The position numbers and the translations under genes are program-made. DNA of 64,000 nucleotides from Arthrobacter_J sp038199985 (GTDB taxonomy: Bacteria > Actinomycetota > Actinomycetes > Actinomycetales > Micrococcaceae). The notes beneath the pieces were generated by a model. It was not told the DNA's origin. It saw nothing but the letters and a program-made list of their open reading frames with translations, and did not search any database. The stretch covers positions 1 to 64,000 of the forward strand of contig JBBPYK010000088.1 of the NCBI GenBank assembly GCA_038199985.1, read 5' to 3'. Each line of letters opens with the position of its first letter. Position 1 is the stretch's first letter. Shown here piece after piece: positions 24,977 through 32,464 of the stretch.

Positions 24977-24987
24977 CCCTTCTTGGA

Positions 24988-25053
24988 ATCGACTCTGCAG
25001 TAGATGAGCGTCTCAGCGACGAGAACAGCATCTATTGCAGAGTCGATTTTTTC
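24988..25053. terminator. Strong terminator between convergent genes
   Basis: A 19-bp stem with one wobble (24988-25006 with 25029-25047), with TTTTTT on the + side. It ends the baeRF2-like gene and probably also the DUF6480 gene on the other strand. Confidence 0.9.
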
Positions 25054-25055
25054 GT

Positions 25056-25286
25056 CTAGAAGAGACTGGAGATTTGTCCCACGATCAAGACCAGCACCAA
25101 GGCAACGACGAGACCGATGAGCACCAGCCATACCGCAGAGAAGCCCTTCTTCGGGCCGTGTTCCTCGTGCCCCTGGGGTGCGCCGGTACTTCCCTCGGCG
25201 GGTGGTGTGTCCCCGGGCTGAACGCTACCGCCTGGGGTGAGGCCCGTGATGTTGTCCTCTTCCGGGTCTGGATTCTCGCTGCTCAT
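25056..25286 (-). CDS. DUF6480-like small membrane protein
   Basis: Start MSSENPDPEED at 25286 with AGGAG upstream, 76 residues. The N-terminal DPDPEEDNITGLTPGGSVQPGDTPP pattern is like DUF6480 proteins; a Gly/His/Glu-rich linker is followed by one C-terminal membrane helix (about residues 51-73). Function unknown. It is divergent from the YihY gene and close to other envelope genes. Confidence 0.7.
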   Translation of the reverse strand: MSSENPDPEEDNITGLTPGGSVQPGDTPPAEGSTGAPQGHEEHGPKKGFSAVWLVLIGLVVALVLVLIVGQISSLF

Positions 25287-25441
25287 GGGGTTCTCCTGTT
25301 GGTTTTCGCGTGGGTGCGTTGACAACACGGTACAACCAATTTGGCCTTGGCGATCAGTTTGCTGGCTATCCCTGTGGTGACACTCACTATTCCGCTAAGC
25401 TTACTTATCATTCGTCGTTGATTTCTCACTAGGGGGTGCGT

Positions 25442-26491
25442 GTGAACAAAGAAGCGAACATCACGGCAGCCAAGGGGCGACATGCTCCGGCACCGGATAG
25501 GGGCGACAAACCGGACTCGCTAACGAAAATCAATAAGCCGACTTGGAAGTATGTGTTCAAACGGACGATCCGTGAATTCTCGGGTGATCAATGCACCGAT
25601 CTGGCAGCATCGCTGACCTACTACATGGTTCTGGCTCTATTTCCTGCGCTGTTGGCCCTGGTGTCTATCGTCGGCCTATTCGGTCTGGGCGATGCCGTCA
25701 CCTCGACCATGACGGACCTTATCGGTAAGGCCGCACCAGAGAACGCTACGAAAACCATCACCTCCGTCATTGACGGGTTGAGTTCCTCTTCAGGTGCGGG
25801 ACTCGTGTTCATCATAGGACTCGCGGGTGCGCTCTGGTCAGCCTCTGGCTACGTCAAAGCCTTTGGTCGCGCCATGAATCGGATTTACGAAATTGAGGAA
25901 GGACGGCCGTTCTGGAAGCTCATCCCCAGCCAGCTTCTGGTGACGCTCATCGTCGTCATCTTGGCGGCCGCGGGATTGGTCATGCTTGTGGTCTCCGGAC
26001 CTATCGCCGAAACCCTCGGAAGCGCAGTCGGTCTTGGCAGCACGGCCGTCACCGTCTGGAACATTGCGAAGTGGCCAGTGCTAGCGCTCATCGCAGTCGT
26101 CATCATTGCTCTGCTTTACCACAGCACCTCCAACGTTGAGCAGCCAAAGTTCCGCTGGGTCAGCCTCGGAGCGGTCATCGCGCTGGTAGTGCTGGGCATT
26201 GCGACCGTCGGCTTTGCGTTCTACGTGACAAACTTCGGCAGCTTTAACGCCACCTACGGAACGATCGGTGGCGTGATCGTCATGCTGCTGTGGTTCTGGA
26301 TCAGCAATATTTCCCTTCTTTTCGGTGCGGAATTTGATGCAGAACTTGAACGAGGTCGCGAACTGCAGGCGGGCATCAAAGCTGAGGAGACGCTCCAGTT
26401 GCCTCCCCGTGAAACAGATGGCATCGACAAGAAGATCGAGAAGGACGAGGAGGTTATTGAGCAAGGCAGGCGCTTGCGTCATAACAGATAG
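25442..26491 (+). CDS. YihY/virulence factor BrkB family membrane protein
   Basis: GTG at 25442 is favoured because AGGGGG ends 5 bp before it; GTG 25436 overlaps that site. The ~349-residue product has a hydrophilic N-terminus, the DLAASLTYYMVLALFPALLAL signature of the YihY family, and six membrane helices; YGTIGGVIVMLLWFWISN near the last helix is also typical. The C-terminus is charged and cytoplasmic. Molecular role is unsettled. A 3-gene envelope/stress cluster follows 44 bp downstream. Confidence 0.9.
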   Translation: MNKEANITAAKGRHAPAPDRGDKPDSLTKINKPTWKYVFKRTIREFSGDQCTDLAASLTYYMVLALFPALLALVSIVGLFGLGDAVTSTMTDLIGKAAPENATKTITSVIDGLSSSSGAGLVFIIGLAGALWSASGYVKAFGRAMNRIYEIEEGRPFWKLIPSQLLVTLIVVILAAAGLVMLVVSGPIAETLGSAVGLGSTAVTVWNIAKWPVLALIAVVIIALLYHSTSNVEQPKFRWVSLGAVIALVVLGIATVGFAFYVTNFGSFNATYGTIGGVIVMLLWFWISNISLLFGAEFDAELERGRELQAGIKAEETLQLPPRETDGIDKKIEKDEEVIEQGRRLRHNR

Positions 26492-26535
26492 GTTCCGCCC
26501 CTAAGGGGCATTTCCCATACTGCAAGGAGAACACC

Positions 26536-27471
26536 ATGACATCCGATGACAACAGGGCGGGCGGCTTTCACGGACAAGATGCTGTGCCCGCTGGCAGCGT
26601 CAATGATCCCTTCCCCAGTGACAACCCGCTGGTTGGCGAAGGGCAGAGTTCAATGCCCGGGGGGCCCCTCAGCGATGACTACGAGGCCGATCCAATGGGT
26701 CCTCCTGCCGTGAGCACCTCCGAGGACGGTGGCTCCGGCGGAGAATCCACCGGCTCCGCAGCTAAGCATGAAGCCCGGCAAGTAGGGGAGCAGGGCAAGG
26801 AGGCTGGCAAGAAGGTCGCTGGTACAGCCAAAGATGAAGCGGCCAATGTCGCAGGAGAAGCCAGGGACAAGGCCAAAAATCTCGTGTCGGAACTCGGAGA
26901 TGACATCCGAGAACAGGCAACGACGCAGCAGCACCGCGTAGCGGACGGACTGCGCTCGCTCAGCGACGAACTGGGATCGATGGCCAACAATTCCGACGAA
27001 CAGGGCATGGCAACGCATTTGGTGCAACAGGCCTCATCGCGGACCGAAGCGGCAGCGGATTGGCTCGGAGACCGGGAACCAGGCTCGCTACTGGAAGAAG
27101 TGAAGTCCTTCGCCCGGAAGCGCCCCATGACGTTCCTGGCCATCGCTGGAGGAGCCGGAATGCTCGCTGGCAGGCTGTCCCGCGGAGTTGCCGCGGATAC
27201 AGAATCACTGCAGCGCAAGCAGCATCAGGACGACGGCGGGCGCGGTGAACAAGGTGGCTCCCAGAGCACCGCAGGTGGGTACGACGCCCGTGAGCCGCGC
27301 ACCGGCACCATGCCGGCAGCACCAGTCCTACCGCCGCCTGGAGGCCCCGTCCCAGCAGGAGGAGCCATGCCACCCAACGGTGGCCCCATGCCACTGGCTG
27401 GCGGTTCTGTACCCCCGGAAAACGGACCTGTTCCGCCGGTGGATGAGCCCCGAAGGGAGGATTACCTGTGA
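26536..27471 (+). CDS. LEA-like low-complexity protein with membrane segment and Pro/Gly-rich tail
   Basis: A 311-residue protein with ATG behind AAGGAG. Residues ~75-125 show an 11-residue-like amphipathic pattern (KEAGKKVAGTAKDEA, GEARDKAKNLV) reminiscent of late-embryogenesis-abundant proteins. A short hydrophobic stretch (MTFLAIAGGAGMLAGRLS, ~residues 196-213) may touch the membrane. The C-terminal ~70 residues are Pro/Gly repeats with alternating PVPPxGG-type units. It overlaps by 4 bp the holin-X-like gene. Expected role is desiccation/osmotic protection at the membrane, inferred from composition. Confidence 0.7.
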   Translation: MTSDDNRAGGFHGQDAVPAGSVNDPFPSDNPLVGEGQSSMPGGPLSDDYEADPMGPPAVSTSEDGGSGGESTGSAAKHEARQVGEQGKEAGKKVAGTAKDEAANVAGEARDKAKNLVSELGDDIREQATTQQHRVADGLRSLSDELGSMANNSDEQGMATHLVQQASSRTEAAADWLGDREPGSLLEEVKSFARKRPMTFLAIAGGAGMLAGRLSRGVAADTESLQRKQHQDDGGRGEQGGSQSTAGGYDAREPRTGTMPAAPVLPPPGGPVPAGGAMPPNGGPMPLAGGSVPPENGPVPPVDEPRREDYL

Positions 27472-27887
27472 CGGACATTCCAGAAACTCCGGCCGAAGAA
27501 AAAGCGGAGCACACCTCCCTTGGAGACCTGCTCGGCGATGTTAGCCGCGACGTTTCCACCCTCATGCGACAAGAAGTGGCACTTGCGAAAGCTGAAATCA
27601 AGGAATCAGCGACGCTCGCAGGTAAGGGAGCAGGAATGCTGGCTGGAGCCGGCGTCGCCGGTCACTTCGTCCTGCTGTTCCTGTCCGTGGCCGTTTGGTG
27701 GGCCATTGGATCGCTGACCGGCCTTGGCTGGGCGGCCCTCATCGTAGCTGTCATCTGGGCGATCATCGCCGCGATTCTGGCAGTGGTGGGAAAGAAGAAT
27801 CTGAAGTCAGTCAAGGGGGCGCCGCAGACCGCAGAGACGGTCAAGGAAATTCCGCAGACACTGAAACCGAACGGGGATACACCATGA
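27468..27887 (+). CDS. Phage_holin_3_6-type (actinobacterial holin-X) membrane protein
   Basis: A 139-residue protein starting at GTG 27468 inside the previous gene's end. The N-terminus SLGDLLGDVSRDVSTLMRQEVALAKAE is the hallmark of the family, followed by two membrane helices (about residues 50-75 and 80-105) and a charged tail. Despite the name, these are chromosomal envelope proteins in actinobacteria and no other phage genes are nearby. Its stop overlaps the next start (ATGA). Confidence 0.83.
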   Translation: MTDIPETPAEEKAEHTSLGDLLGDVSRDVSTLMRQEVALAKAEIKESATLAGKGAGMLAGAGVAGHFVLLFLSVAVWWAIGSLTGLGWAALIVAVIWAIIAAILAVVGKKNLKSVKGAPQTAETVKEIPQTLKPNGDTP

Positions 27888-28468
27888 GCCAGTCACCAGA
27901 TGAGATCCGAAGCAATATTGAACAGACCCGAGGCCGCCTTGGCACGGACGTTGATGCCGTAGCGGACAAGGTCTCGCCGTCGAATGTTGTCCACCGACAG
28001 ACAGACAAGGTGAAGAGCAAGCTACACGACGCCAAGGAAGCCGTCATGGGATCGGGGCACGACGCTGGTCAGTCGGCGTCGGGGACCTCCCAGCAAATGG
28101 GTGAAAAGCTCCAGGACGCACCGGATAAGGTAGCGCAGAAGACCAAGGGAAGTCCGTTGGCCGCTGGGCTCATCGCCTTCGGTGCGGGGCTGCTGGTGTC
28201 TTCGCTGATTCCACCGAGCCAGACTGAATCCAAGCTGGCGGATGAGGTTAAAAAGAAGGCGCAGCCGCTCGTCGACGAGGCGAAAGACAGCGCGAAGCAG
28301 GTGGCCGAGGACATGAAGGAGCCTGCCAGGGAAGCTGCCCAAGATGTTAAGGACAGTGCGCAACAGGGCGCTGAGAACGTCAAAGCGGAGGGGCAGAGCG
28401 CCGCCGACGACGTCAAGGGACGCGCCCAGGAGGGCAAAGACAACATGCAGGATCACCGCGATAGTTAG
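27884..28468 (+). CDS. DUF3618 domain protein with LEA-like C-terminus
   Basis: ATG at 27884 overlaps the upstream stop; 194 residues. The N-terminal SPDEIRSNIEQTRGRLGTDVDAVADKVSP is the DUF3618 signature. A hydrophobic stretch (GLIAFGAGLLVSSLI) is followed by a C-terminal half with repeated KDSAKQVAEDMKEPA / KDSAQQGAENVKAEG-type amphipathic units like those of LEA proteins and like the first gene of the operon. The three genes probably encode one membrane-associated stress complex; function not proven. Confidence 0.82.
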   Translation: MSQSPDEIRSNIEQTRGRLGTDVDAVADKVSPSNVVHRQTDKVKSKLHDAKEAVMGSGHDAGQSASGTSQQMGEKLQDAPDKVAQKTKGSPLAAGLIAFGAGLLVSSLIPPSQTESKLADEVKKKAQPLVDEAKDSAKQVAEDMKEPAREAAQDVKDSAQQGAENVKAEGQSAADDVKGRAQEGKDNMQDHRDS

Positions 28469-28489
28469 TATTCGCTGAGCCTCTTCCGC

Positions 28490-28558
28490 CGAGGTCACCC
28501 CTGAGCCGGCAGATCACCCTTCACAGGGGGTGATCTCGGCCGCTCAGGGGTGACCTCG
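28490..28558. repeat. Nested intergenic inverted repeat with GAGGTCACC/GGTGACCTC arms
   Basis: Outer arms of 17 bp (28490-28506 and 28542-28558) enclose an inner stem (AGATCACCC with GGGTGATCT). The GAGGTCACC core is shared with the element at 12452-12522. It follows the DUF3618 gene and may end its transcription, though no T-run is present. The rest of 28469-28784 holds no gene that I can support. Confidence 0.85.
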
Positions 28559-28784
28559 TCCGCGCGAAGGGGTCGTCACGACGGCGTGAATCCCTTGCGC
28601 GGACGCGGTTTTGTCTCTGAGCTCAGCGGCGACTAGGATAGTAGGGCGTTAAGTCACGCACCGTCTTCCCCGCGGCGAGGCACTTCGGCTGGTTCTCACC
28701 CCGCCTGGTCAACCTCCGGAAAGTCGCAGTAATAACGGTGTCACAACTGGTGGCGGTACGCTCCATTGGCAGAAATGTCAGATC

Positions 28785-28814
28785 TTGACACTGCTTATGC
28801 GGCCGTCATATTTA
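28785..28814 (+). promoter_or_regulatory. Promoter of the L28-L33-S14 operon, with a small palindrome on the -35
   Basis: TTGACA (28785-28790), an 18-bp spacer and TATTTA (28809-28814) lie 20 bp before the rpmB start, so the leader is very short. TGTCA-N5-TGACA overlaps the -35 and could be an operator. It is not a match to the zinc-uptake-regulator boxes I know. Confidence 0.6.
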
Positions 28815-28834
28815 CTACAACTGGAGGAGAGATC

Positions 28835-29071
28835 ATGGCAGCACACTGCCAGGTGACAGGAGCTCAGCCGGGCTTTGGTCACAGCATTTCGCACTCGCAC
28901 CGTCGCAATAAGCGTCGGTTCGACCCGAACATTCAGAAGAAGCGTTACTGGGTTCCGTCCCTGCGTCGTAACGTCACGCTTCAGCTGTCCGTCCGCGGCA
29001 TCAAAACCATCGACGTCCGCGGTATCGAATCAGTCATCGCAGACTTGCTCGCGAAGGGTGTGAAGCTCTAG
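28835..29071 (+). CDS. rpmB: 50S ribosomal protein L28
   Basis: ATG at 28835 behind GGAGGAGAG; 78 residues. The family pattern is complete: HCQVTGAQPGFGHSISHSHR, RRFDPNIQKKRYWVPS and VRGIKTIDVRGIE. It lacks the zinc-binding CxxC pairs, so it is the cysteine-poor form. It overlaps the L33 gene by one base. Confidence 0.97.
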   Translation: MAAHCQVTGAQPGFGHSISHSHRRNKRRFDPNIQKKRYWVPSLRRNVTLQLSVRGIKTIDVRGIESVIADLLAKGVKL

Positions 29072-29238
29072 TGGCAAAGGACAAGGACGTACGTCCCATC
29101 ATCAAGTTGAAGTCCACTGCGGGCACCGGGTTCACCTATGTGACCCGTAAGAATCGCCGGAATAATCCGGACCGCATGGTTCTGAAAAAGTATGACCCCA
29201 AAATCCGTCAGCACGTTGATTTTCGAGAGGAGCGCTAA
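29071..29238 (+). CDS. rpmG: 50S ribosomal protein L33
   Basis: A 55-residue protein starting at GTG 29071, the last base of the L28 stop. The sequence begins VAKDKDVRPIIKLKSTAG, then GFTYVTRKNRRNNPDRMVLK and KYDPKIRQHVDFREER, a full L33 pattern without any Cys, so this is the zinc-independent form. It is followed 2 bp later by S14. Confidence 0.96.
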   Translation: MAKDKDVRPIIKLKSTAGTGFTYVTRKNRRNNPDRMVLKKYDPKIRQHVDFREER

Positions 29239-29240
29239 GC

Positions 29241-29546
29241 ATGGCTAAGAAGTCCAAGATTGCACGCAACGAGCAGCGCAAGCTGATCGTCGAGCGTTAC
29301 GCAGCGAAGCGCCTCGAACTCAAAAAGACGTTGGTTGACGCAAACGCTTCGGATGAAGCACGCGAAGAGGCTCGCCTCGGGCTGCAGAAGCTCCCTCGCA
29401 ACGCTTCACCCATCCGCGTTCGTAACCGCGACCAGATTGATGGCCGTCCGCGCGGTACGCTTCAGAAGTTCGGCATCTCCCGTGTCCGTTTCCGTGAAAT
29501 GGCGCACGCTGGCGAACTGCCGGGCATCAAAAAGTCCAGCTGGTAA
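29241..29546 (+). CDS. rpsN: 30S ribosomal protein S14 (long, zinc-independent form)
   Basis: A 101-residue S14 (MAKKSKIARNEQR, LPRNASPIRVRNRDQI, GRPRGTLQKFGISRVRFRE, ending KKSSW). It is the long form and lacks the CxxC zinc pairs of the short S14 form. It completes the rpmB-rpmG-rpsN operon, which is closed by a hairpin terminator. Confidence 0.97.
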   Translation: MAKKSKIARNEQRKLIVERYAAKRLELKKTLVDANASDEAREEARLGLQKLPRNASPIRVRNRDQIDGRPRGTLQKFGISRVRFREMAHAGELPGIKKSSW

Positions 29547-29568
29547 ACATCAGTTAGTTCTGTGGATA

Positions 29569-29598
29569 AGGGCGGCGACCGATGGTCGTCGCCCTTTC
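29569..29598 (+). terminator. Terminator of the ribosomal protein operon
   Basis: A 12-bp stem with one wobble (29569-29580 with 29584-29595, loop GAT) followed by TTTCT. Confidence 0.8.
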
Positions 29599-29804
29599 TG
29601 TATCCCGGGGTCCTTGGGCCTGTGCCAGAGGGCCGTTTGGCAAAAACGGAGAGAAAACGGGAAAATTGCCTAAGAAATCGCTGAAAATTGGGCGAATTCC
29701 CGAAAATCTACAGGCCTTTCGACGACAAGCTGGTAAGTTTTCGTCACAGAGGCGGTTCGCACCCGTGAACCGCTCCGGCTAACAAAGAGTCCAGGAGGAC
29801 AAAA

Positions 29805-30089
29805 TTGGCTATGAATCGTAGTGAACTGGTATCAGCAGTTGCAGAGAAGTCCGGAAACAGCCAGACCGCCGTCAACGGTGTTCTGGACGCTGTGTTCGAG
29901 GTCTTCGCTAACTCCGTGTCCAACGGCGAAAAGATCACCATCCCCGGTTGGATGGCAGTGGAGCGCACCGACCGTGCTGCCCGCCAGGGTCGCAACCCGC
30001 AGACCGGCGAAACCATTCAGATCGCAGCAGGGCACAGCATCAAGCTGACCGCTGGCTCCAAGCTGAAGGCCGCTGTCTCCAAGAAGTAG
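29805..30089 (+). CDS. hup: HU-family DNA-binding protein
   Basis: TTG at 29805 has AGGAGG 7 bp upstream; ATG 29811 is the alternative. The 94-residue product is a short HU without the basic mycobacterial tail: MNRSELVSAVAEKSGNSQ, VNGVLDAVFEVFANSVSNGE, IPGWMAVERTDRAARQGRNP and ETIQIAAGHSIKLTAG. The RNP arm motif (GRNPQTGE) is present. It bends and compacts DNA. The ~200 bp upstream are AT-richer than the surroundings and probably hold the promoter. Confidence 0.95.
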   Translation: MAMNRSELVSAVAEKSGNSQTAVNGVLDAVFEVFANSVSNGEKITIPGWMAVERTDRAARQGRNPQTGETIQIAAGHSIKLTAGSKLKAAVSKK

Positions 30090-30104
30090 TTTCTTCTAGT
30101 CTTT

Positions 30105-30146
30105 CAGCAGGGCCGCACCCATCCCGGGTAGCGGCCCTGCTGGGTT
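30105..30146 (+). terminator. Terminator of the HU gene
   Basis: A perfect 12-bp stem (30105-30116 with 30131-30142) with a 14-nt loop, followed by GGTTT. Confidence 0.85.
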
Positions 30147-30212
30147 TAAGCGGTCAGAGGAGAACACTCCCTCTGATTCGCGCTATTTCTACAGCGGGTA
30201 GACAATAGTTGT

Positions 30213-32339
30213 GTGGTGCAGACAACCAGCAAACCCAAGGCTCCAGCAGCCGTTAGCGTGCGCTCTGGCGTGACGCGGCGATGGTTTGGCGTCAGCGGAG
30301 CCGTTCTAGTCATTGCGCTCGCTGTGTCGCTGTTCTACACCGGCGCAGCTGCACCCCGGGGCCTTTCAGACCCCGGGACGCTCACTCGATGGGCACTTCC
30401 GGTTTCCAAGGCCGTTCACAACATCGCTCTGTCTGCCGTGATTGGGTCACTGATTTTCGCTGTTGGAATTCTCCCGCGGCAGTTGACCTGGTCCGGCAAT
30501 CGCCGGAAAGATGCTGATGACGACGGCGGCGGGGAGCACCCAGCATTTACGCGCACCATGACGCTGGCCTCTGGTGCAGCGGTCCTCTGGACGTTATCTG
30601 CGCTGTCCGTCATGGTGCTCACATATTCGGATGTGGCTGGCATCCCGCTCAGCGGAAACCCCAGCTTCACGGAGGGCTTGCTCGCTTACCTCACGGACTT
30701 TTCCACCGGTAGGGCGTGGCTATCAGAGTCCATTCTTGCCGCGATAGTCGCAACGCTTACCTTCGGCGTCCGAAACCTCACTGGACTTGCACTGACGACG
30801 ATTCTGGCGTTCGGATCCCTGGTGCCGCTCTCGCTCATCGGCCACTCTGCCGGGGGCGATGACCACTACGGCGCCGTCAACTCGATCGCACTGCATCTGC
30901 TCGGGGTGACCGCCTGGGTGGGTGGCATCATCGTTCTGGCCGTCATCGCGCCCAAGCTTTCCGCCGGTGCCGCCCAAACGTTCTCTGGATCCGCTGCTCC
31001 CCGTCCCACGGACCGGGATATCACCACCAGTGTTCTTCGCCGCTTCTCAACCTTGGCCGGACTCGCGTTTGCACTGGTCTTCTTTTCGGGTGTGATCAAC
31101 GCGTCCATCCGCATGACTGATCTGTCACAGCTTGGAACCGAGTGGGGTTCACTGGTGGCTATCAAGGCCGCTGGGACCATCCTTCTCGGCGTTATCGGCT
31201 ATCTCCACCGTCAGTGGATCATCCCGCAGCTAGACGTTCGGAAGTCCGCCAAAGCTGTTCTGTGGCAGTTGATCACTGTGGAACTGGTCATCATGGCAGC
31301 CGTCTCAGGGGTGGCCGTCGCACTGGCAAGAACGGCGCCTCCTGTCCCTGAAGAACTACAGCCGGATGCCACACCGGCCCGTATCTTGACCGGCTACGAG
31401 CTCCCGCCAGAGTTGACCCCCGAACGCTGGCTCACGGTTTGGCGTTGGGACTGGCTCTGGGTCGCTTTCGCCGTGATCGTCGCCGTCGCCTACATAGCGG
31501 GAATTTTGAAGGTACGACGACGCGGCGATAGCTGGTCGGTCCTACGCACTATCGCGTGGATGGTGGGACTTGTCGGGCTCACCTACGTGACATCCGGCGC
31601 TCCTGCTGTGTACGGCATGGTGCTGTTCAGCGCGCACATGGTGGGGCATATGGCGTTGACCATGATGGTGCCACTGTTCCTGGTTCTCGGCGCTCCTGTG
31701 ACGCTTGCACTGAAAGCGCTGACACCGCGGCGGGACGGCACGCGCGGTATCCGCGAATGGATTCTCGTGGCCGTGCACTCGCGGTTTTCGCGTCTTGTGA
31801 CCCACCCGCTCTTCGCCGCCGCGAACTTCGCGGGATCCATCATTATTTTCTACTATTCGCCCTTGTTTGGTCTTGCTTTGAGATATCACGCGGGCCATGA
31901 GCTGATGAACCTGCACTTCTTATGGACTGGGTACCTCTTTATCCTGAGCATGATCGGCTCGGACCCGGTTCCTAAGCGTGCACCGTACCCGCTGCGTTTG
32001 CTGCTCCTGTTCGCTACGATGGCCTTCCACGCGTTCTTTGGTGTTGCTCTCATGGGTGCAACCTCGCTCCTGCAAGCTTCCTGGTTCGGGAACATGGGGC
32101 GCGAGTGGGGGCCGTCTGCACTCGCCGATCAGCAGCTCGGCGGAGCGGTGACGTGGGGGATCGGCGAAATCCCCACTCTCGCCGTTGCACTGGGCGTCGC
32201 TCTCATGTGGTCCCGCCGCGATGCCCGTGAACGCAAGCGGGTGGACCGGGCGGCGGAGCGAAACAACGAGGCCGAACTCAACGCGTACAACGACATGTTC
32301 GCGCAGCTGCAGGAACGCGACCGGCAGCACGGCCTGTGA
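30213..32339 (+). CDS. Bifunctional copper resistance CopD / cytochrome c oxidase assembly CtaG membrane protein
   Basis: GTG at 30213, 708 residues. The N-terminal half has about eight membrane segments with CopD features (KAVHNIALSAVIGSLIFAVG, ALHLLGVTAWVGGIIVLAV). The C-terminal half (from ~residue 405) is a caa3-type CtaG domain (VLFSAHMVGHMALTMMVPLFL, PLFGLALRYHAGHELMNLHF, AFHAFFGVALMG) with several membrane His. It should move copper into the extracytoplasmic side and help metallate cytochrome oxidase. This two-domain form is common in actinobacteria. The C-terminal ~40 residues are charged and cytoplasmic. Confidence 0.9.
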   Translation: MVQTTSKPKAPAAVSVRSGVTRRWFGVSGAVLVIALAVSLFYTGAAAPRGLSDPGTLTRWALPVSKAVHNIALSAVIGSLIFAVGILPRQLTWSGNRRKDADDDGGGEHPAFTRTMTLASGAAVLWTLSALSVMVLTYSDVAGIPLSGNPSFTEGLLAYLTDFSTGRAWLSESILAAIVATLTFGVRNLTGLALTTILAFGSLVPLSLIGHSAGGDDHYGAVNSIALHLLGVTAWVGGIIVLAVIAPKLSAGAAQTFSGSAAPRPTDRDITTSVLRRFSTLAGLAFALVFFSGVINASIRMTDLSQLGTEWGSLVAIKAAGTILLGVIGYLHRQWIIPQLDVRKSAKAVLWQLITVELVIMAAVSGVAVALARTAPPVPEELQPDATPARILTGYELPPELTPERWLTVWRWDWLWVAFAVIVAVAYIAGILKVRRRGDSWSVLRTIAWMVGLVGLTYVTSGAPAVYGMVLFSAHMVGHMALTMMVPLFLVLGAPVTLALKALTPRRDGTRGIREWILVAVHSRFSRLVTHPLFAAANFAGSIIIFYYSPLFGLALRYHAGHELMNLHFLWTGYLFILSMIGSDPVPKRAPYPLRLLLLFATMAFHAFFGVALMGATSLLQASWFGNMGREWGPSALADQQLGGAVTWGIGEIPTLAVALGVALMWSRRDARERKRVDRAAERNNEAELNAYNDMFAQLQERDRQHGL

Positions 32340-32464
32340 CGTAGATCCCCACTGTGACGCGGTGGGTGCAACAAAAATTGTCGGCTGGAATAGCGCCGAC
32401 CCGATAATGGTTGCTTGTGATGTCCTGTGCTCTACAAGAGCCTGTGCTGGCGAAAAGGAAGTCA

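Noticed and set aside
27468..27887. Prophage suggested by the holin-family protein
   Set aside because: The holin-X-like family is a normal chromosomal envelope family in actinobacteria; no other phage gene is near.
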